Both the position numbers and the translations under genes were made by a program. DNA of 64,000 nt, taken from Chengkuizengella axinellae (GTDB lineage: Bacteria; Bacillota; Bacilli; Paenibacillales; KCTC-33759). The notes beneath the pieces are model-generated. The model ran no database searches and was not told the DNA's origin. It saw nothing but the letters and a program-made list of their open reading frames with translations. Position 1 is the first letter of the stretch. The number at the start of each line of letters is the position of its first letter. The DNA lies in contig NZ_JAVAMP010000002.1 of the NCBI RefSeq assembly GCF_030730905.1, forward strand, positions 186,001 to 250,000. Reading direction: 5' to 3'. Positions 44,521-54,221 of this stretch are shown here, one piece after another.

Positions 44521-44675
44521 AATCAGTTTGATAAGGTTGGGGTAACCCTAAATGTTTGTCTTATTCTTGTGGAATATTTTACTGAAATTAGATAAGGATT
44601 ATACAAATACATCAGAATACCATTTGTATAAAGTTCTAATTTACATAATCATTCGACTTAAAGGAGGTGACTCCA

Positions 44676-45392
44676 TTGATCCAGCAACGCAATAAGATTA
44701 ATGTCGCTATTGATGGTCCTGCGGGGGCTGGAAAAAGTACAATTGCACGGTTAGTATCTAATGAATTAGGGTATGTATACATTGATACAGGTGCAATGTA
44801 CAGAGCTGTTACCTTAACGGCTATGAATAATGGGATTCTTCCTGATCAAGAAAACGATATCGTTGAATTAACCAGAGGTTTGGATATTGAATTGATTCCT
44901 GAAGAAAATGGTCAAAAAGTTATCGTTAACGGTAAGGATGTAACTCAATCAATCCGATCCAATGAAATAAATCAACAGGTCTCTAAATTTGCCGGGGTTA
45001 GCAAACTTAGAAAATTGCTTGTGATGAAACAGCAGCAACTTGCATCTTCAAAAGGTGTTGTTATGGACGGGAGAGATATAGCAACCCATGTAATTCCTAA
45101 CGCAGAGGTGAAAATCTTTTTGACAGCTAGTGTAGAGGAAAGAGCTTCTAGAAGATATAAAGAAATGCTGGAAAAATCACCTTCGATAGCCATTTCCTTG
45201 GAACAGCTTCAAAAAGATATTTCATTAAGGGATCAAATGGATTTAGAGAGAAAAGCTTCTCCATTAAAAATGGCAGAAGATGCTATTAAAGTCGATAGTA
45301 CTAACATGACCATTTTAGAGGTTGTGCAAACGATTAAAGAGTTATGCATTAAAAAAATGGGTGGGGATAATCATGTTATACAAAACGATTAG
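44676..45392 (+). CDS. cmk: Cytidylate kinase
   Basis: 238 residues. Phosphorylates CMP/dCMP. P-loop DGPAGAGKST (13-22), YIDTGAMYRAVTL, MDGRDIATHVIPNAE. Start TTG at 44676 with AAGGAGG eight bases before; the GTG at 44667 is within the site. Overlaps plsC by 20 bases. Confidence 0.95.
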   Translation: MIQQRNKINVAIDGPAGAGKSTIARLVSNELGYVYIDTGAMYRAVTLTAMNNGILPDQENDIVELTRGLDIELIPEENGQKVIVNGKDVTQSIRSNEINQQVSKFAGVSKLRKLLVMKQQQLASSKGVVMDGRDIATHVIPNAEVKIFLTASVEERASRRYKEMLEKSPSIAISLEQLQKDISLRDQMDLERKASPLKMAEDAIKVDSTNMTILEVVQTIKELCIKKMGGDNHVIQND

Positions 45393-45951
45393 ATTGATTT
45401 TAAGAATTTTGTATGTACTCATATATCGATTAAAAGTAGTAGGTAAAGAGAACATCCCTAAACAAGGTGGAGTGATGCTCTGTTCCAATCATGTTAATTT
45501 ATTAGATCCTACTCTTGTAGGAACACCAGTTGACAGAGAAGTCCATTTTATGGCAAAGGAAGAATTGTTTAAAATTCCAGTTTTAGGATCACTTATTGCT
45601 AAATTAGGAGCATTTCCTGTTAAACGTGGCGGTGTGAGTAGAGAATCTATTAGAAATACAATCAAGATTCTAAATGAAGGAAAAGTATTTGGAATATTTC
45701 CTGAAGGAACTAGAAGGAAATCACTGGGTATGGGAAAAAAAGGTGCAGCCAGTTTTGCATTGCGATCTGAAGCAACGGTAATTCCAGTTGCAATTATTGG
45801 AAGCTATACTCCATTTCGCAAATTAAAAATTATTTATGGAGAACCAGTGGATTTAAGTGAATTTAAGGAAAATTCAGAGCCAGATCGTTTAGAGCGTGCT
45901 ACTGATAAAATTATGTCTAATATAGAAATTTTAATTAAAAAAAATACTTAG
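45373..45951 (+). CDS. plsC: 1-acyl-sn-glycerol-3-phosphate acyltransferase (PlsC type)
   Basis: 192 residues. NHVNLLD (catalytic H40, D45), then GAFPVKRGG and FPEGTRRK, the usual acyltransferase blocks. Makes phosphatidic acid. ATG at 45373 after GGTGGGGA. Position after cmk and before rpsA-like gene is common in Paenibacillaceae. Confidence 0.9.
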   Translation: MLYKTIRLILRILYVLIYRLKVVGKENIPKQGGVMLCSNHVNLLDPTLVGTPVDREVHFMAKEELFKIPVLGSLIAKLGAFPVKRGGVSRESIRNTIKILNEGKVFGIFPEGTRRKSLGMGKKGAASFALRSEATVIPVAIIGSYTPFRKLKIIYGEPVDLSEFKENSEPDRLERATDKIMSNIEILIKKNT

Positions 45952-46131
45952 TAATAAGATTAATTTATTTTTTTTGAATAAATGTAATCTTGAATATGGA
46001 ACAATATCTACAAATGCTTTATATTATGAAGAGTTAGTGATTTAATTCTGTTATTCACAGATATTAATTAATAAAATATACAGTGAACGATCTGATTATA
46101 CAATCAGATATAGCACTAGGAGGTAAATTAA

Positions 46132-47349
46132 ATGACAGAGGAAACAAAAGTGGTACAAGAGCAAGAGGCTGCAGAAACAGTTACACAAGAGGATATGGCA
46201 AATGTTAATGTCATTCAACGAGGGGATATAGTAAAAGGTAAAGTTGTTAAAGTAGAAGATAGTCAAGTTATTGTTGATATTGGTTATAAATATGACGGTA
46301 TCATTCCTATTCGTGAATTATCTTCCATTCATTTAGAAAATGCAGCTGAAGGTGCAGAATTAGATCAAGAAATTGAATGTAAAGTTGTAAGCATTAATGA
46401 TGAAAATGAGAAATTAATCTTGTCTAAAAAAGCTGTTGCAAGTGAAAAGGCATGGGGAGAGTTACAAACTCTTTTTGAAAGCCAAGAAGTTTTTGAAGCA
46501 AACGTAGCGGATGTAGTTAAAGGTGGATTAGTTGTTGATTTAGGTGTTCGTGCTTTTGTACCAGCATCCATGGTTGAAAGACATTTTGTTGAAGATTTCT
46601 CTGATTACAAAGGCCGCACATTAAGAGTAAAGGTAAAAGAATTAGATCAAGAAAATAATAAGGTTATCCTTTCACAAAGAGATGTTTTAGATGAAGAGTT
46701 TGCAGCAAAGAAAAAAGAAGTATTGTCTACGTTAGAAGTAGGTCAAGAGATTGAAGGAACAGTTCAGCGTCTTACACCATTCGGTGCATTTATTGACTTA
46801 GGTGGGGTTGATGGATTAGTCCACATTTCTGAATTATCATGGTCACATGTAGAACAACCTTCCGATGTTGTCAGTGAAGGGGATAAGGTAAAGGTTAAAG
46901 TTCTAAAAATTGATGCTGGAAATGAAAAAATCAGTTTAAGTATAAAAGCAGCTCAACCAGGTCCTTGGGAAACTGTAGAAGATAAGTTTAATGCTGGAGA
47001 TATTGTAAAAGGTGAAGTAAAGCGTATTGCTCAATTTGGAGCTTTTGTAGAAATTTCATCAGGTGTTGAAGGATTAGTTCACATTTCTCAAGTTTCACAT
47101 AACCATATTGGAACTCCTCATGAAGTTCTAAAAGAAGGACAAGAAGTAGATGTGAAAATCCTTGAAATCAACCCAAAAGAGAAAAGGATTTCCTTAAGCA
47201 TTAAAGAAACGATTGAAGCTCCTGCTGCTTCAGAAAAGCCAGAAAGAAGCCGTAAAGAAGAGAAGAACTATGAAGGTTTAATTGAAAATAAAGGTTTGAA
47301 TTTAACCTTAGGTGAACGTTTTGGAGATAAGTTAAGTAAATTGAAATAA
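46132..47349 (+). CDS. ypfD: Ribosomal protein S1-like protein YpfD, four S1 domains
   Basis: 405 residues. Four S1/OB domains start near residues 25, 110, 195 and 280 (GDIVKGKVVKVEDSQVIVDI; GQEIEGTVQRLTPFGAFIDL; GDIVKGEVKRIAQFGAFVEI). Conserved GLVHISELSWSHVEQP and GLVHISQVSHNHIG. In B. subtilis dispensable, non-classical S1; may assist mRNA binding. AGGAGGTAAATTA before the start. Confidence 0.93.
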   Translation: MTEETKVVQEQEAAETVTQEDMANVNVIQRGDIVKGKVVKVEDSQVIVDIGYKYDGIIPIRELSSIHLENAAEGAELDQEIECKVVSINDENEKLILSKKAVASEKAWGELQTLFESQEVFEANVADVVKGGLVVDLGVRAFVPASMVERHFVEDFSDYKGRTLRVKVKELDQENNKVILSQRDVLDEEFAAKKKEVLSTLEVGQEIEGTVQRLTPFGAFIDLGGVDGLVHISELSWSHVEQPSDVVSEGDKVKVKVLKIDAGNEKISLSIKAAQPGPWETVEDKFNAGDIVKGEVKRIAQFGAFVEISSGVEGLVHISQVSHNHIGTPHEVLKEGQEVDVKILEINPKEKRISLSIKETIEAPAASEKPERSRKEEKNYEGLIENKGLNLTLGERFGDKLSKLK

Positions 47350-47370
47350 TCTTAATTTCATCATTCTAAT

Positions 47371-47409
47371 AAAAATCGGCGGTCTCAAAGTGAGTTCGCC
47401 GATTTTTTA
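47371..47409 (+). terminator. Terminator after ypfD
   Basis: AAAAATCGGCG / CGCCGATTTTTT with an extended inner loop. Confidence 0.88.
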
Positions 47410-47470
47410 CTTCTATCTGAGTAAAATAGAACTTTTTTTCAAAATATAAGAGTAAAAAGCGGTGAAGAGA

Positions 47471-48076
47471 ATGAATCCTGGCTATTTATCATTTTTACTC
47501 TTAAGTATTACATATATATTGGTGTTTTTTGGGTGGGAGAATCAAATTATTCAAGAGGTTTCAAGAAAAACCATACTTGTTTTTATGTTAGTTTGGAGCC
47601 TTTTTTTGTTTATTGATATCCCATTATTTAATACTTATGTAAACCTAAGTTACTTGATTATGTTATTGACTTCAACATACATCTATTTATCCCAGAAAAC
47701 TCGATTTATTTCATTTCATTCTTTAACTTTTATGATCTTTTTTAGTACTTTGTACGTATTATTTCAGCAGCTTTATTTTATGGATCCTATGTTTATTATT
47801 TATCATCCAACTGTTGATGCAGCCATTGTTTTAGCCATGTTAACTGCGGTATTAGTTAAAAGTTCATTAGAACAATTTGCTGTGATAACCATAGGGATAA
47901 TCCTTGGTGATTTTATTTTATCTTATTTCACTTTGTATCACCTACCAACACAATTAGGAACTTTTGAATTATACGATATTTGGATGCTTACTTTTATCAT
48001 ATGTAGATTTATTTCTGAAACCGTAAGTAAAGCGTATCAGACATTCAAACAGTATTTTATTAAGATTAGGAGTTAA
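47471..48076 (+). CDS. yphA: YphA-like multi-pass membrane protein
   Basis: 201 residues with about six hydrophobic segments; little else conserved that I can see by eye. Assigned from position between ypfD and der, as in B. subtilis, and from length (about 200) and topology. Function unknown. ATG 47471 preferred over GTG 47462, which falls in the GGTGAAGAG ribosome site. Confidence 0.65.
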   Translation: MNPGYLSFLLLSITYILVFFGWENQIIQEVSRKTILVFMLVWSLFLFIDIPLFNTYVNLSYLIMLLTSTYIYLSQKTRFISFHSLTFMIFFSTLYVLFQQLYFMDPMFIIYHPTVDAAIVLAMLTAVLVKSSLEQFAVITIGIILGDFILSYFTLYHLPTQLGTFELYDIWMLTFIICRFISETVSKAYQTFKQYFIKIRS

Positions 48077-48207
48077 GAAAGTTTATCACATATGTAACAG
48101 AAGAAGTATGTTAGTTGTTAATGACTAATATGTTATTGCTATGGCCTTCAAAATATAACTTTGATATGATATTATTCATGAGGAATTAGATTAGGAGTGA
48201 ACGTAAT

Positions 48208-49527
48208 TTGACTAAACCAATTGTAGCGATTGTTGGAAGGCCAAATGTTGGCAAGTCAACGATCTTTAATCGCATTGTAGGTGAAAGAGTATCTATAGTA
48301 GAAGATAAACCAGGTATAACACGTGATCGCATTTTCGCTAACGCTGAATGGTTGGATAGACAATTTAGTATCATTGATACAGGTGGGATAGAAATTAGTG
48401 AAGATGAGATTACTCAATCCATTAAAGCGCAGGCTGAACTAGCTATTGAAGAAGCAGACGCCATTATTTTTATGGTTGATGTGAAGTCAGGTATAACCCC
48501 TTCTGATTCAGAAGTAGCAAATATGTTGTTTAGATCAAAAAAACCAATTGTTCTAGCTGTAAATAAAGTGGATAATCTAGAGCGTGAAAATGACATATAT
48601 GAATTTTATTCACTTGGATTTGGAGATCCATATCCAATTTCAGGTTCACACGGTTTAGGGATAGGTGATTTATTAGACAAAGTTGTGGAATCTCTTCCAG
48701 TTCAAGAGGAAGATGATTATGATGAAGATGTCATCAGAGTTTCTTTAATCGGAAGACCTAATGTAGGTAAATCCTCAATGGTAAATGCTATTCTTGGAGA
48801 GGAACGGGTTATTGTAAGCAATCAAGCTGGAACAACACGTGATGCTATAGATACTCCTTTTGAAAAAGATGGACAAGAGTATGTGCTTATCGATACAGCA
48901 GGAATGCGCAAACGTGGGAAGGTATATGAAACAACGGAAAAATATAGTGTTATGAGAGCGATGAGAGCGATTGAACGTTCTGATGTAGTATTAATTGTTA
49001 TAAATGCGGAAGAGGGCATTATCGAACAAGATAAACATATTGCAGGATATGCTGATGAAGCTGGAAAAGCAGCTGTTTTTCTTGTGAATAAGTGGGATGC
49101 TGTAGAAAAATCGGACAAGACTCTACAAGAATTCACAACGAAAATACGAGAGCAGTTTCAATTTATGGCCTATGCTCCAATTCTTTTTGTCTCTGCTAAA
49201 ACTCATCAACGTTTGCATAAATTACTGCCATTAGTTGATTATGTCGCAGATCAGCATGCTTTGAGAATCTCAACTAGTGCATTAAATGATGTGATTTCAG
49301 ATGCGGTAGCAATGAATCAGCCTCCATTAGATAAAGGTAAAAGATTAAGAATAAACTATGGAACGCAGGTTTCAATCAAACCGCCTAAATTTGTTTTATT
49401 TGTGAATGATCCAGCATTAATGCACTTCTCGTATAGAAGATACATTGAAAACAGAATACGTTCGTCGTTCAACTTTGAAGGAACGCCTATTCAAATATTT
49501 TTACGTAGAAAGTCACAAGATGAGTAG
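48208..49527 (+). CDS. der: Ribosome biogenesis GTPase Der
   Basis: 439 residues, double GTPase (EngA): first P-loop GRPNVGKST near residue 10, DTGG, NKVD; second GRPNVGKSS near 182, [15 protein letters not shown]-terminal KH-like domain. Helps 50S assembly. TTG start with AGGAGTGAACG upstream. Confidence 0.96.
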   Translation: MTKPIVAIVGRPNVGKSTIFNRIVGERVSIVEDKPGITRDRIFANAEWLDRQFSIIDTGGIEISEDEITQSIKAQAELAIEEADAIIFMVDVKSGITPSDSEVANMLFRSKKPIVLAVNKVDNLERENDIYEFYSLGFGDPYPISGSHGLGIGDLLDKVVESLPVQEEDDYDEDVIRVSLIGRPNVGKSSMVNAILGEERVIVSNQAGTTRDAIDTPFEKDGQEYVLIDTAGMRKRGKVYETTEKYSVMRAMRAIERSDVVLIVINAEEGIIEQDKHIAGYADEAGKAAVFLVNKWDAVEKSDKTLQEFTTKIREQFQFMAYAPILFVSAKTHQRLHKLLPLVDYVADQHALRISTSALNDVISDAVAMNQPPLDKGKRLRINYGTQVSIKPPKFVLFVNDPALMHFSYRRYIENRIRSSFNFEGTPIQIFLRRKSQDE

Positions 49528-49539
49528 GGGGTTGGGTCA

Positions 49540-50133
49540 GTGAATTTCATATTACCTATTTTAATAAGTTATTTATTGGGTTCCATTTCATTTAGTACGA
49601 TTGCAGCTAAAGTGTTGAAAGGGATTGACATTCGGAATCACGGAAGTGGGAATGCAGGTGCAACCAATGCTTTAAGAGTTATAGGTGTTGGACCAGGAAT
49701 AGCAGTACTGCTATTAGATGTATTTAAAGGAATCTTAGCGGTATGGATTGGAGAATGGTTTACTCCTAATGAATTGCTTGTCCCAGTTTTATGTGGATTA
49801 TTTGTGATTGCAGGTCATAATTGGCCGGTGTTTTTCGGGTTTAAAGGTGGAAAAGGAATTGCTACTACCATCGGGGTTGCAGCAACAATTGCTTTCTTAC
49901 CAACATTATATGCTGGGCTTATTTCGATTGTATTTTTAATTATTACGCGTTATGTTTCACTTTTTTCATTATTATTTTCATTGTTGTTGCCAATTTCTGT
50001 TTTTATTTTTAGTGATGCAGTTGAAATTTTTTATTTAAGTATAGCCATTTGGTTATTTGCATGGTTTCGTCACAGGTCTAACATAATAAGGATTATTCAG
50101 GGTCAAGAGCGAAAGGTCGGTCAGAAAGGGTAA
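49540..50133 (+). CDS. plsY: Glycerol-3-phosphate acyltransferase PlsY
   Basis: 197-residue membrane enzyme moving acyl groups from acyl-phosphate to glycerol-3-phosphate. Motifs LGSISFSTIAAKVLKGIDIR, HGSGNAGATNALRV, GHNWPVFFGFKGGKGIATTIG. GTG start, 12 bases after der. A repeat fragment begins three bases after its stop. Confidence 0.95.
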   Translation: MNFILPILISYLLGSISFSTIAAKVLKGIDIRNHGSGNAGATNALRVIGVGPGIAVLLLDVFKGILAVWIGEWFTPNELLVPVLCGLFVIAGHNWPVFFGFKGGKGIATTIGVAATIAFLPTLYAGLISIVFLIITRYVSLFSLLFSLLLPISVFIFSDAVEIFYLSIAIWLFAWFRHRSNIIRIIQGQERKVGQKG

Positions 50134-50136
50134 GGG

Positions 50137-50178
50137 CACCCACAAAAGTGAGGAGAAGCTAAACTTCAATACTATTAC
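50137..50178 (+). repeat. Intergenic hairpin element, right-truncated copy 12
   Basis: CACCCACAAAAGTGAGG, then AGAAGCTAAACTTCAATA (itself a small hairpin) and CTATTAC; the TTTTGCGGGG right arm is lost. Three bases after the plsY stop, before gpsA. Confidence 0.7.
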
Positions 50179-50216
50179 ATAAAATCGTTTCTTTCAAAAG
50201 AGATGGAGGGGACAAT

Positions 50217-51263
50217 ATGTCAAATAAAAAAGTTTCCGTTTTCGTAGCTGGCAGCTGGGGAACAGCATTAGCCTCAGTTTTAGCAGATAATGGATTAGAG
50301 GTTGTCATTTGGTCGCGCAATGAGAAGCAAGTTGAAGAAATAAATAGTAATCACACAAATAGTAAATACCTTCCTGATATTTTACTTTCGGAGAATATAA
50401 GAGCAACTACTTCTATTGAAGAAGCAATGCATGGAACAACTGCTGTAATTATTGTAGCACCTTCTTCAGGAATGAGAGAGGTAGCTTCCAAAATAAAACC
50501 TTATGTAAATGAGGATCATCTCATTGTACATGCAACTAAGGGCTTTGAGGAAAAATCCTTAAAAAGGATGTCTCAAGTGATTGCTGAAGAATTAACCAAT
50601 GTGGATGAGAATAATATCACTGCACTTTCAGGACCTAGCCATGCGGAGGAAGTAATTCAAAAATCACCTACGACCATTGTCGTATCTTCAGTGAATTTAA
50701 ATATAGCTGAGAAAGTTCAAGATTTGTTTATTAATTCTTATTTCAGAGTGTATACAAATCCAGACATTATTGGTGTTGAAATAGGTGCAGCAGTAAAAAA
50801 TATTATTGCTCTAGGCGGAGGAATGTCTGATGGATTATCTTTTGGGGACAATGCAAAGGCAGCTCTAATCACACGTGGATTAGCTGAAATTGCGAGATTA
50901 GGTGTTTCTATGGGGGCAAATCCATTAACTTTTATTGGTTTAGCAGGAATAGGAGACTTAGTTGCAACTTGTACGAGTAAGCACAGCCGTAATTGGAGAG
51001 CTGGTTATTGGCTTGCTCAAGGCAATTCATTGGAGGAAACATTGGAAAAAATGGGCATGGTTGTAGAAGGAATAAAAACAACCAAAGCAGCTTATGAGCT
51101 TTCCAAAATTCACGATATAAAAATGCCCATTACTACCGAATTGTACAAAGTATTATTTAACGGAAAAGAGCCCAAATTTGCAGTTGAAGATCTGATGGGG
51201 CGTGTAAAAACCCATGAAATGGAGGATATAGCAAAACCATCATCCAAAAAATGGGTGGAATAG
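50217..51263 (+). CDS. gpsA: Glycerol-3-phosphate dehydrogenase [NAD(P)+]
   Basis: 348 residues. Makes glycerol-3-phosphate for phospholipids. N-terminal VAGSWGTALASVLADNG fold (note S where G is usual in GAGSWGTAL), substrate region GPSHAEEV, catalytic EIGAAVKNIIALGGGMSDGL and GLAGIGDLVATCTSKHSRN. GGAGGGG ribosome site. Follows plsY, so two successive lipid-head genes. Confidence 0.95.
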   Translation: MSNKKVSVFVAGSWGTALASVLADNGLEVVIWSRNEKQVEEINSNHTNSKYLPDILLSENIRATTSIEEAMHGTTAVIIVAPSSGMREVASKIKPYVNEDHLIVHATKGFEEKSLKRMSQVIAEELTNVDENNITALSGPSHAEEVIQKSPTTIVVSSVNLNIAEKVQDLFINSYFRVYTNPDIIGVEIGAAVKNIIALGGGMSDGLSFGDNAKAALITRGLAEIARLGVSMGANPLTFIGLAGIGDLVATCTSKHSRNWRAGYWLAQGNSLEETLEKMGMVVEGIKTTKAAYELSKIHDIKMPITTELYKVLFNGKEPKFAVEDLMGRVKTHEMEDIAKPSSKKWVE

Positions 51264-51323
51264 CCTACACGAATTACTCTCTTTATTCATAAGATGCAGT
51301 AGCACAGAATAAGGAGGGTTAGT

Positions 51324-51623
51324 ATGAGTAAGGGCAGAAAAAAAGAAAAAGAATTATCTAATAACGTCTTGGATGTTGTAAAGAAAAAAACGGGTAAAAA
51401 AGTAAATTTTAAAGATATTGAAAAAATAGCAGATGGTGTTAAACCTTCTACATTACAAAGTGAGAAAAAATTGCGTGAATTGATTATGAATGTTTCTAAA
51501 ATGGTAAATGTTCCTGTTTCAGAAAATACGATTAATGAAATTATAAAAGCTGTTAAAGGAAGCGGATTTAATCCAGATCAATTAGAGCAAATGATGCATG
51601 GTATGATGAAAAAAAAGAAGTGA
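51324..51623 (+). CDS. spoVIF: Stage VI sporulation protein F
   Basis: 99 residues, basic at both ends, with VLDVVKKKTGKKVNFKDIEK, IADGVKPSTLQSEKKLRELI and GFNPDQLEQMMHGMMKK. Resembles SpoVIF/YjcC, which promotes coat assembly under sigma-K. AAGGAGGGTTAGT before the start. Confidence 0.88.
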   Translation: MSKGRKKEKELSNNVLDVVKKKTGKKVNFKDIEKIADGVKPSTLQSEKKLRELIMNVSKMVNVPVSENTINEIIKAVKGSGFNPDQLEQMMHGMMKKKK

Positions 51624-51629
51624 TTTTTG

Positions 51630-51668
51630 AAAGCATAAGGTTTAAGTGATCATCCTTATGCTTTTTTT
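51630..51668 (+). terminator. Terminator after spoVIF
   Basis: AAAGCATAAGG / CCTTATGCTTTTTTT with a 13-base loop. Confidence 0.9.
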
Positions 51669-51840
51669 GTGTATCTATAAATGTTGGCATTTATTATATT
51701 GATCAAATAATAGACGTAAGTGTGAGATCATTCATTAAGTTGGCAGTCCTTCCATTTATCTTACTTTTTCGGGTTATTGTTATATGTTATAGTAGATGAT
51801 GAAAATTAATGAAATAGTAATGATTAGGAGCTAGATAAAA

Positions 51841-52020
51841 ATGGACGCAATGGACAAAATGTGGCTGTCACTTTATGCAATTGGATTTATGGTTTTGGCC
51901 TCAGTTTTAATTACATTCGCACGAGCAAAAACAAAGGGATTCATTCGGTTAATTTTATCGACAGTTGCAGTTTTTATATTAATATGTTCCTTTTTTCTTG
52001 GTTTAATTTCAATAGTATAA
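51841..52020 (+). CDS. yphE: YphE-like DUF2768 small membrane protein
   Basis: 59 residues with two hydrophobic segments (LYAIGFMVLASVLITF; LILSTVAVFILICSFFLGLI) joined by RAKTKGFIR. Matches the short two-helix DUF2768 layout and the B. subtilis position (after gpsA). AGGAGC nine bases before the ATG. The overlapping alternate frame at 51861-52046 has no ribosome site. Confidence 0.78.
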   Translation: MDAMDKMWLSLYAIGFMVLASVLITFARAKTKGFIRLILSTVAVFILICSFFLGLISIV

Positions 52021-52038
52021 ACTGGGGAGGACAAGCAT

Positions 52039-52407
52039 TTGTTTAGAAAGTTATTTTTTAATAAAAATAAATCCTCTGAGGAGATGCAACAGAACGAGGA
52101 TGAGTTGATTGTAAAGTTAAAAGGTCAATTTAAAGAAGAAAAAGTGAAGCCAGAGCTTCAATTTACATTATTGGATCTCGCACTGAAACATAACATTGAT
52201 TGGCAGTTTGCTTGCACAAATGGAAACTGTGCAAGATGTCGATGTTACGTAGAAGAAGGGGCTGAATTTTTAAGTGAAGTGAATTCAGCAGAGAAATCTA
52301 GATTGGATTTGCAGGAAATCAAAGAAGGCTACAGACTTGGATGTCAAGCAGAAATCGTGAAATTCGGAGCTATTAAAGCGATGAATAAAACATATTTTAA
52401 CTCGTAG
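52039..52407 (+). CDS. [2Fe-2S] ferredoxin (first of two)
   Basis: 122 residues; plant-type cluster motif C59-x4-C64-x2-C67 (ACTNGNCARC) and the far cysteine C102 (YRLGCQ). N-terminal extension is charged. Electron carrier; partner unknown. TTG start after GGGGAGG. Begins the ferredoxin, nucleotidyltransferase, ferredoxin run. Confidence 0.88.
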   Translation: MFRKLFFNKNKSSEEMQQNEDELIVKLKGQFKEEKVKPELQFTLLDLALKHNIDWQFACTNGNCARCRCYVEEGAEFLSEVNSAEKSRLDLQEIKEGYRLGCQAEIVKFGAIKAMNKTYFNS

Positions 52408-52410
52408 TTC

Positions 52411-53058
52411 ATGATAAATAGCTACGGGACTTATGAAAATGAATCGAAAGGTGTGGCATCATTGCTGTTATCAAAATCATTAAATGATTGTCTAACATTT
52501 GTTTACAAAAAATTGGAAAATTCAGAGGTGGACTGGTACGTGGCAGGGAGTTGCAGCTTAGTACTACAAAATATCTCTTTAAATGCAGACCCGAATGATT
52601 TAGATATCCAAATTAAGTCAAAATATTCTCCTGTTATTCATTCTCTCTTGCAACCCTATGCTCTGGATAAACCACATTATAGTGAATCAGATCATTTTAG
52701 ATCATTACTGAGTCATTATGAAGTGGGTGGAATTGAAGTGGAATTTGTTGCAGATTTTAGTGTGCAAGTTTTGAAGTCAGATTATATAGTTGATATGAAT
52801 ATTTTGAAAGATTATAGCACTACTGTAAATGTGAATGGTCTAATGATCAAGGTTATGCCTTTAGCACATGAATTTGTTTTCAACATACTGCGAGATAGAC
52901 CAGACCGATATATAGCTTCAGCAGAAAAAATGAAAACAAATCGTTCATTGTATTTTCCTGCTTTATTTGAAATATTAAAGCGAAATCATTTAGATGAAAT
53001 ACATGTCGAAAAATTGAGCGCATTGTTAGGTGAGCCTCTGAAGGAAAGGAAATCGTAA
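52411..53058 (+). CDS. Nucleotidyltransferase-fold protein
   Basis: 215 residues. YVAGSCSLVLQ with GS (46-47), then PNDLDIQI (D63, D65), and a third acidic site in EVEFVADF fit the minimal nucleotidyltransferase fold (GS...DxD...D). No N-terminal nucleic-acid or toxin partner domain. Substrate unknown. Start uncertain: 52411 ATG, or TTG 52462 after AAAGGTG. Abuts both ferredoxin genes, so likely co-expressed with them. Confidence 0.6.
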   Translation: MINSYGTYENESKGVASLLLSKSLNDCLTFVYKKLENSEVDWYVAGSCSLVLQNISLNADPNDLDIQIKSKYSPVIHSLLQPYALDKPHYSESDHFRSLLSHYEVGGIEVEFVADFSVQVLKSDYIVDMNILKDYSTTVNVNGLMIKVMPLAHEFVFNILRDRPDRYIASAEKMKTNRSLYFPALFEILKRNHLDEIHVEKLSALLGEPLKERKS

Positions 53059-53400
53059 ATGTCTGAAATCACTTTTTTGCCTCATAATAAAAAAATAAAG
53101 GTGAAGCCAGGAGTAACTTTGTTAGAAGCTAGCAGACGGGCAAGAATTGCTATTTCTGCACGCTGTGGTGGAAATGCTGCTTGTTTGTTGTGTAAGGTCA
53201 AAGTTGACAACCCCTCAGCACTTGTTCCTCTAACAGAAAATGAGAAAACCAAGTTAAGCCATGATCAAATTTCAGATAACATTAGATTAGCATGTCAAAC
53301 ACGTATTTTAAATAAAAAAGTAACTGTATCAATACCAGAAAGTCCATTAAGCAAAGTGGTTCAAGCGCATTTACGCAATGAAATGGATCAAGGGATATAA
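53059..53400 (+). CDS. [2Fe-2S] ferredoxin (second)
   Basis: 113 residues. Cluster ligands C36-x5-C42-x2-C45 (ARCGGNAACLLC) and C78 (LACQT). Starts the base after the previous stop. The gap before the second cysteine is one residue longer than in the first ferredoxin, suggesting different partners. Confidence 0.88.
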   Translation: MSEITFLPHNKKIKVKPGVTLLEASRRARIAISARCGGNAACLLCKVKVDNPSALVPLTENEKTKLSHDQISDNIRLACQTRILNKKVTVSIPESPLSKVVQAHLRNEMDQGI

Positions 53401-53430
53401 GTGATTTTGTGAAGATGAGGGAATGATAAT

Positions 53431-54153
53431 ATGAAAAGAATATGGCTTAGTTTTATTAGTTTATTTATTATTTTACTAAGTACAGGATGTATGTATCCAG
53501 ATGATATGAGGGGAGACAAAAGTATTGGAGCAACTAGAGAATCAATTACAATAGTTCAAACTGCTGTTGATGCCTATCAAGAAGTCTCTGGTGGATTGCT
53601 TCCGATAAAAAATAGTGAGATGGATACACCGATTTATGAAAAATATATCATTGATTTTACTAAATTAGGTGCATATCTCGGGCAAATTCCACCTGTTGCC
53701 TTTGAAAATGGCGGAAATTATTATTTTGTACTGGTTAATGTTGAGGAAGATCCTACGGTCAAATTAATGGATATCGTTTCTTTTCAAAAAATAAATACTC
53801 TTGAACGAGAGATTATGCTCTATATTAGCGATAACAATGGAAAACTACCCAAAGGCGAGCAAATATATGAAAACTGGTTTAGTATAGATTTTGATCAACT
53901 AGGTCAAAAAAGACTGCAGATCAAAAGTCCTTATTCAGAAATATATTTAAGCCCAATCGTACATACTTCAGGTATTGTAAAAGTGGATTATGGTATAGAT
54001 ATTTTGAAAAAAATAGAGAGTTCCGATAAAAATAATATAATCCTTGACCAAGATTTGCGAAATGTTTTAGTTGAAAATTCTATATTTGTACCCGTTAAAT
54101 CCAATCCTTATGAATGGATTAATGAACAACCTACAATTGTAAATACATTTTAA
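53431..54153 (+). CDS. yphF: YphF-like lipoprotein
   Basis: 240 residues, lipobox LSTGC (Cys20). Body of two similar-looking alpha/beta halves; TIVQTAVDAYQEVSGGLLPIK and NTLEREIMLYISDNNGKLPK may be repeats of one unit. Position before spoIVA as in B. subtilis yphF. Function unknown. Confidence 0.75.
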   Translation: MKRIWLSFISLFIILLSTGCMYPDDMRGDKSIGATRESITIVQTAVDAYQEVSGGLLPIKNSEMDTPIYEKYIIDFTKLGAYLGQIPPVAFENGGNYYFVLVNVEEDPTVKLMDIVSFQKINTLEREIMLYISDNNGKLPKGEQIYENWFSIDFDQLGQKRLQIKSPYSEIYLSPIVHTSGIVKVDYGIDILKKIESSDKNNIILDQDLRNVLVENSIFVPVKSNPYEWINEQPTIVNTF

Positions 54154-54155
54154 AA

Positions 54156-54178
54156 GACCGCTTAATAGCGGTTTTTTT
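54156..54178 (+). terminator. Terminator after yphF
   Basis: AGACCGC / GCGGTTTTTTT with a six-base loop. Confidence 0.9.
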
Positions 54179-54221
54179 AGAGTATATGAAAGTATAACTT
54201 TCCATCCTCATATTGGCTTAG

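Larger units (their letters stand above)
44333..44675. other. Intergenic region between ypfB and cmk
   Basis: Holds a terminator (44409-44431) and a reverse copy of the repeat family (44467-44520); the rest, including the likely cmk promoter zone 44560-44640, shows nothing definite. Confidence 0.5.

Noticed and set aside
51861-52046. 61-residue frame overlapping the yphE region
   Set aside because: The frame at 51841-52020 has the ribosome site and the two-helix product; this one has neither.
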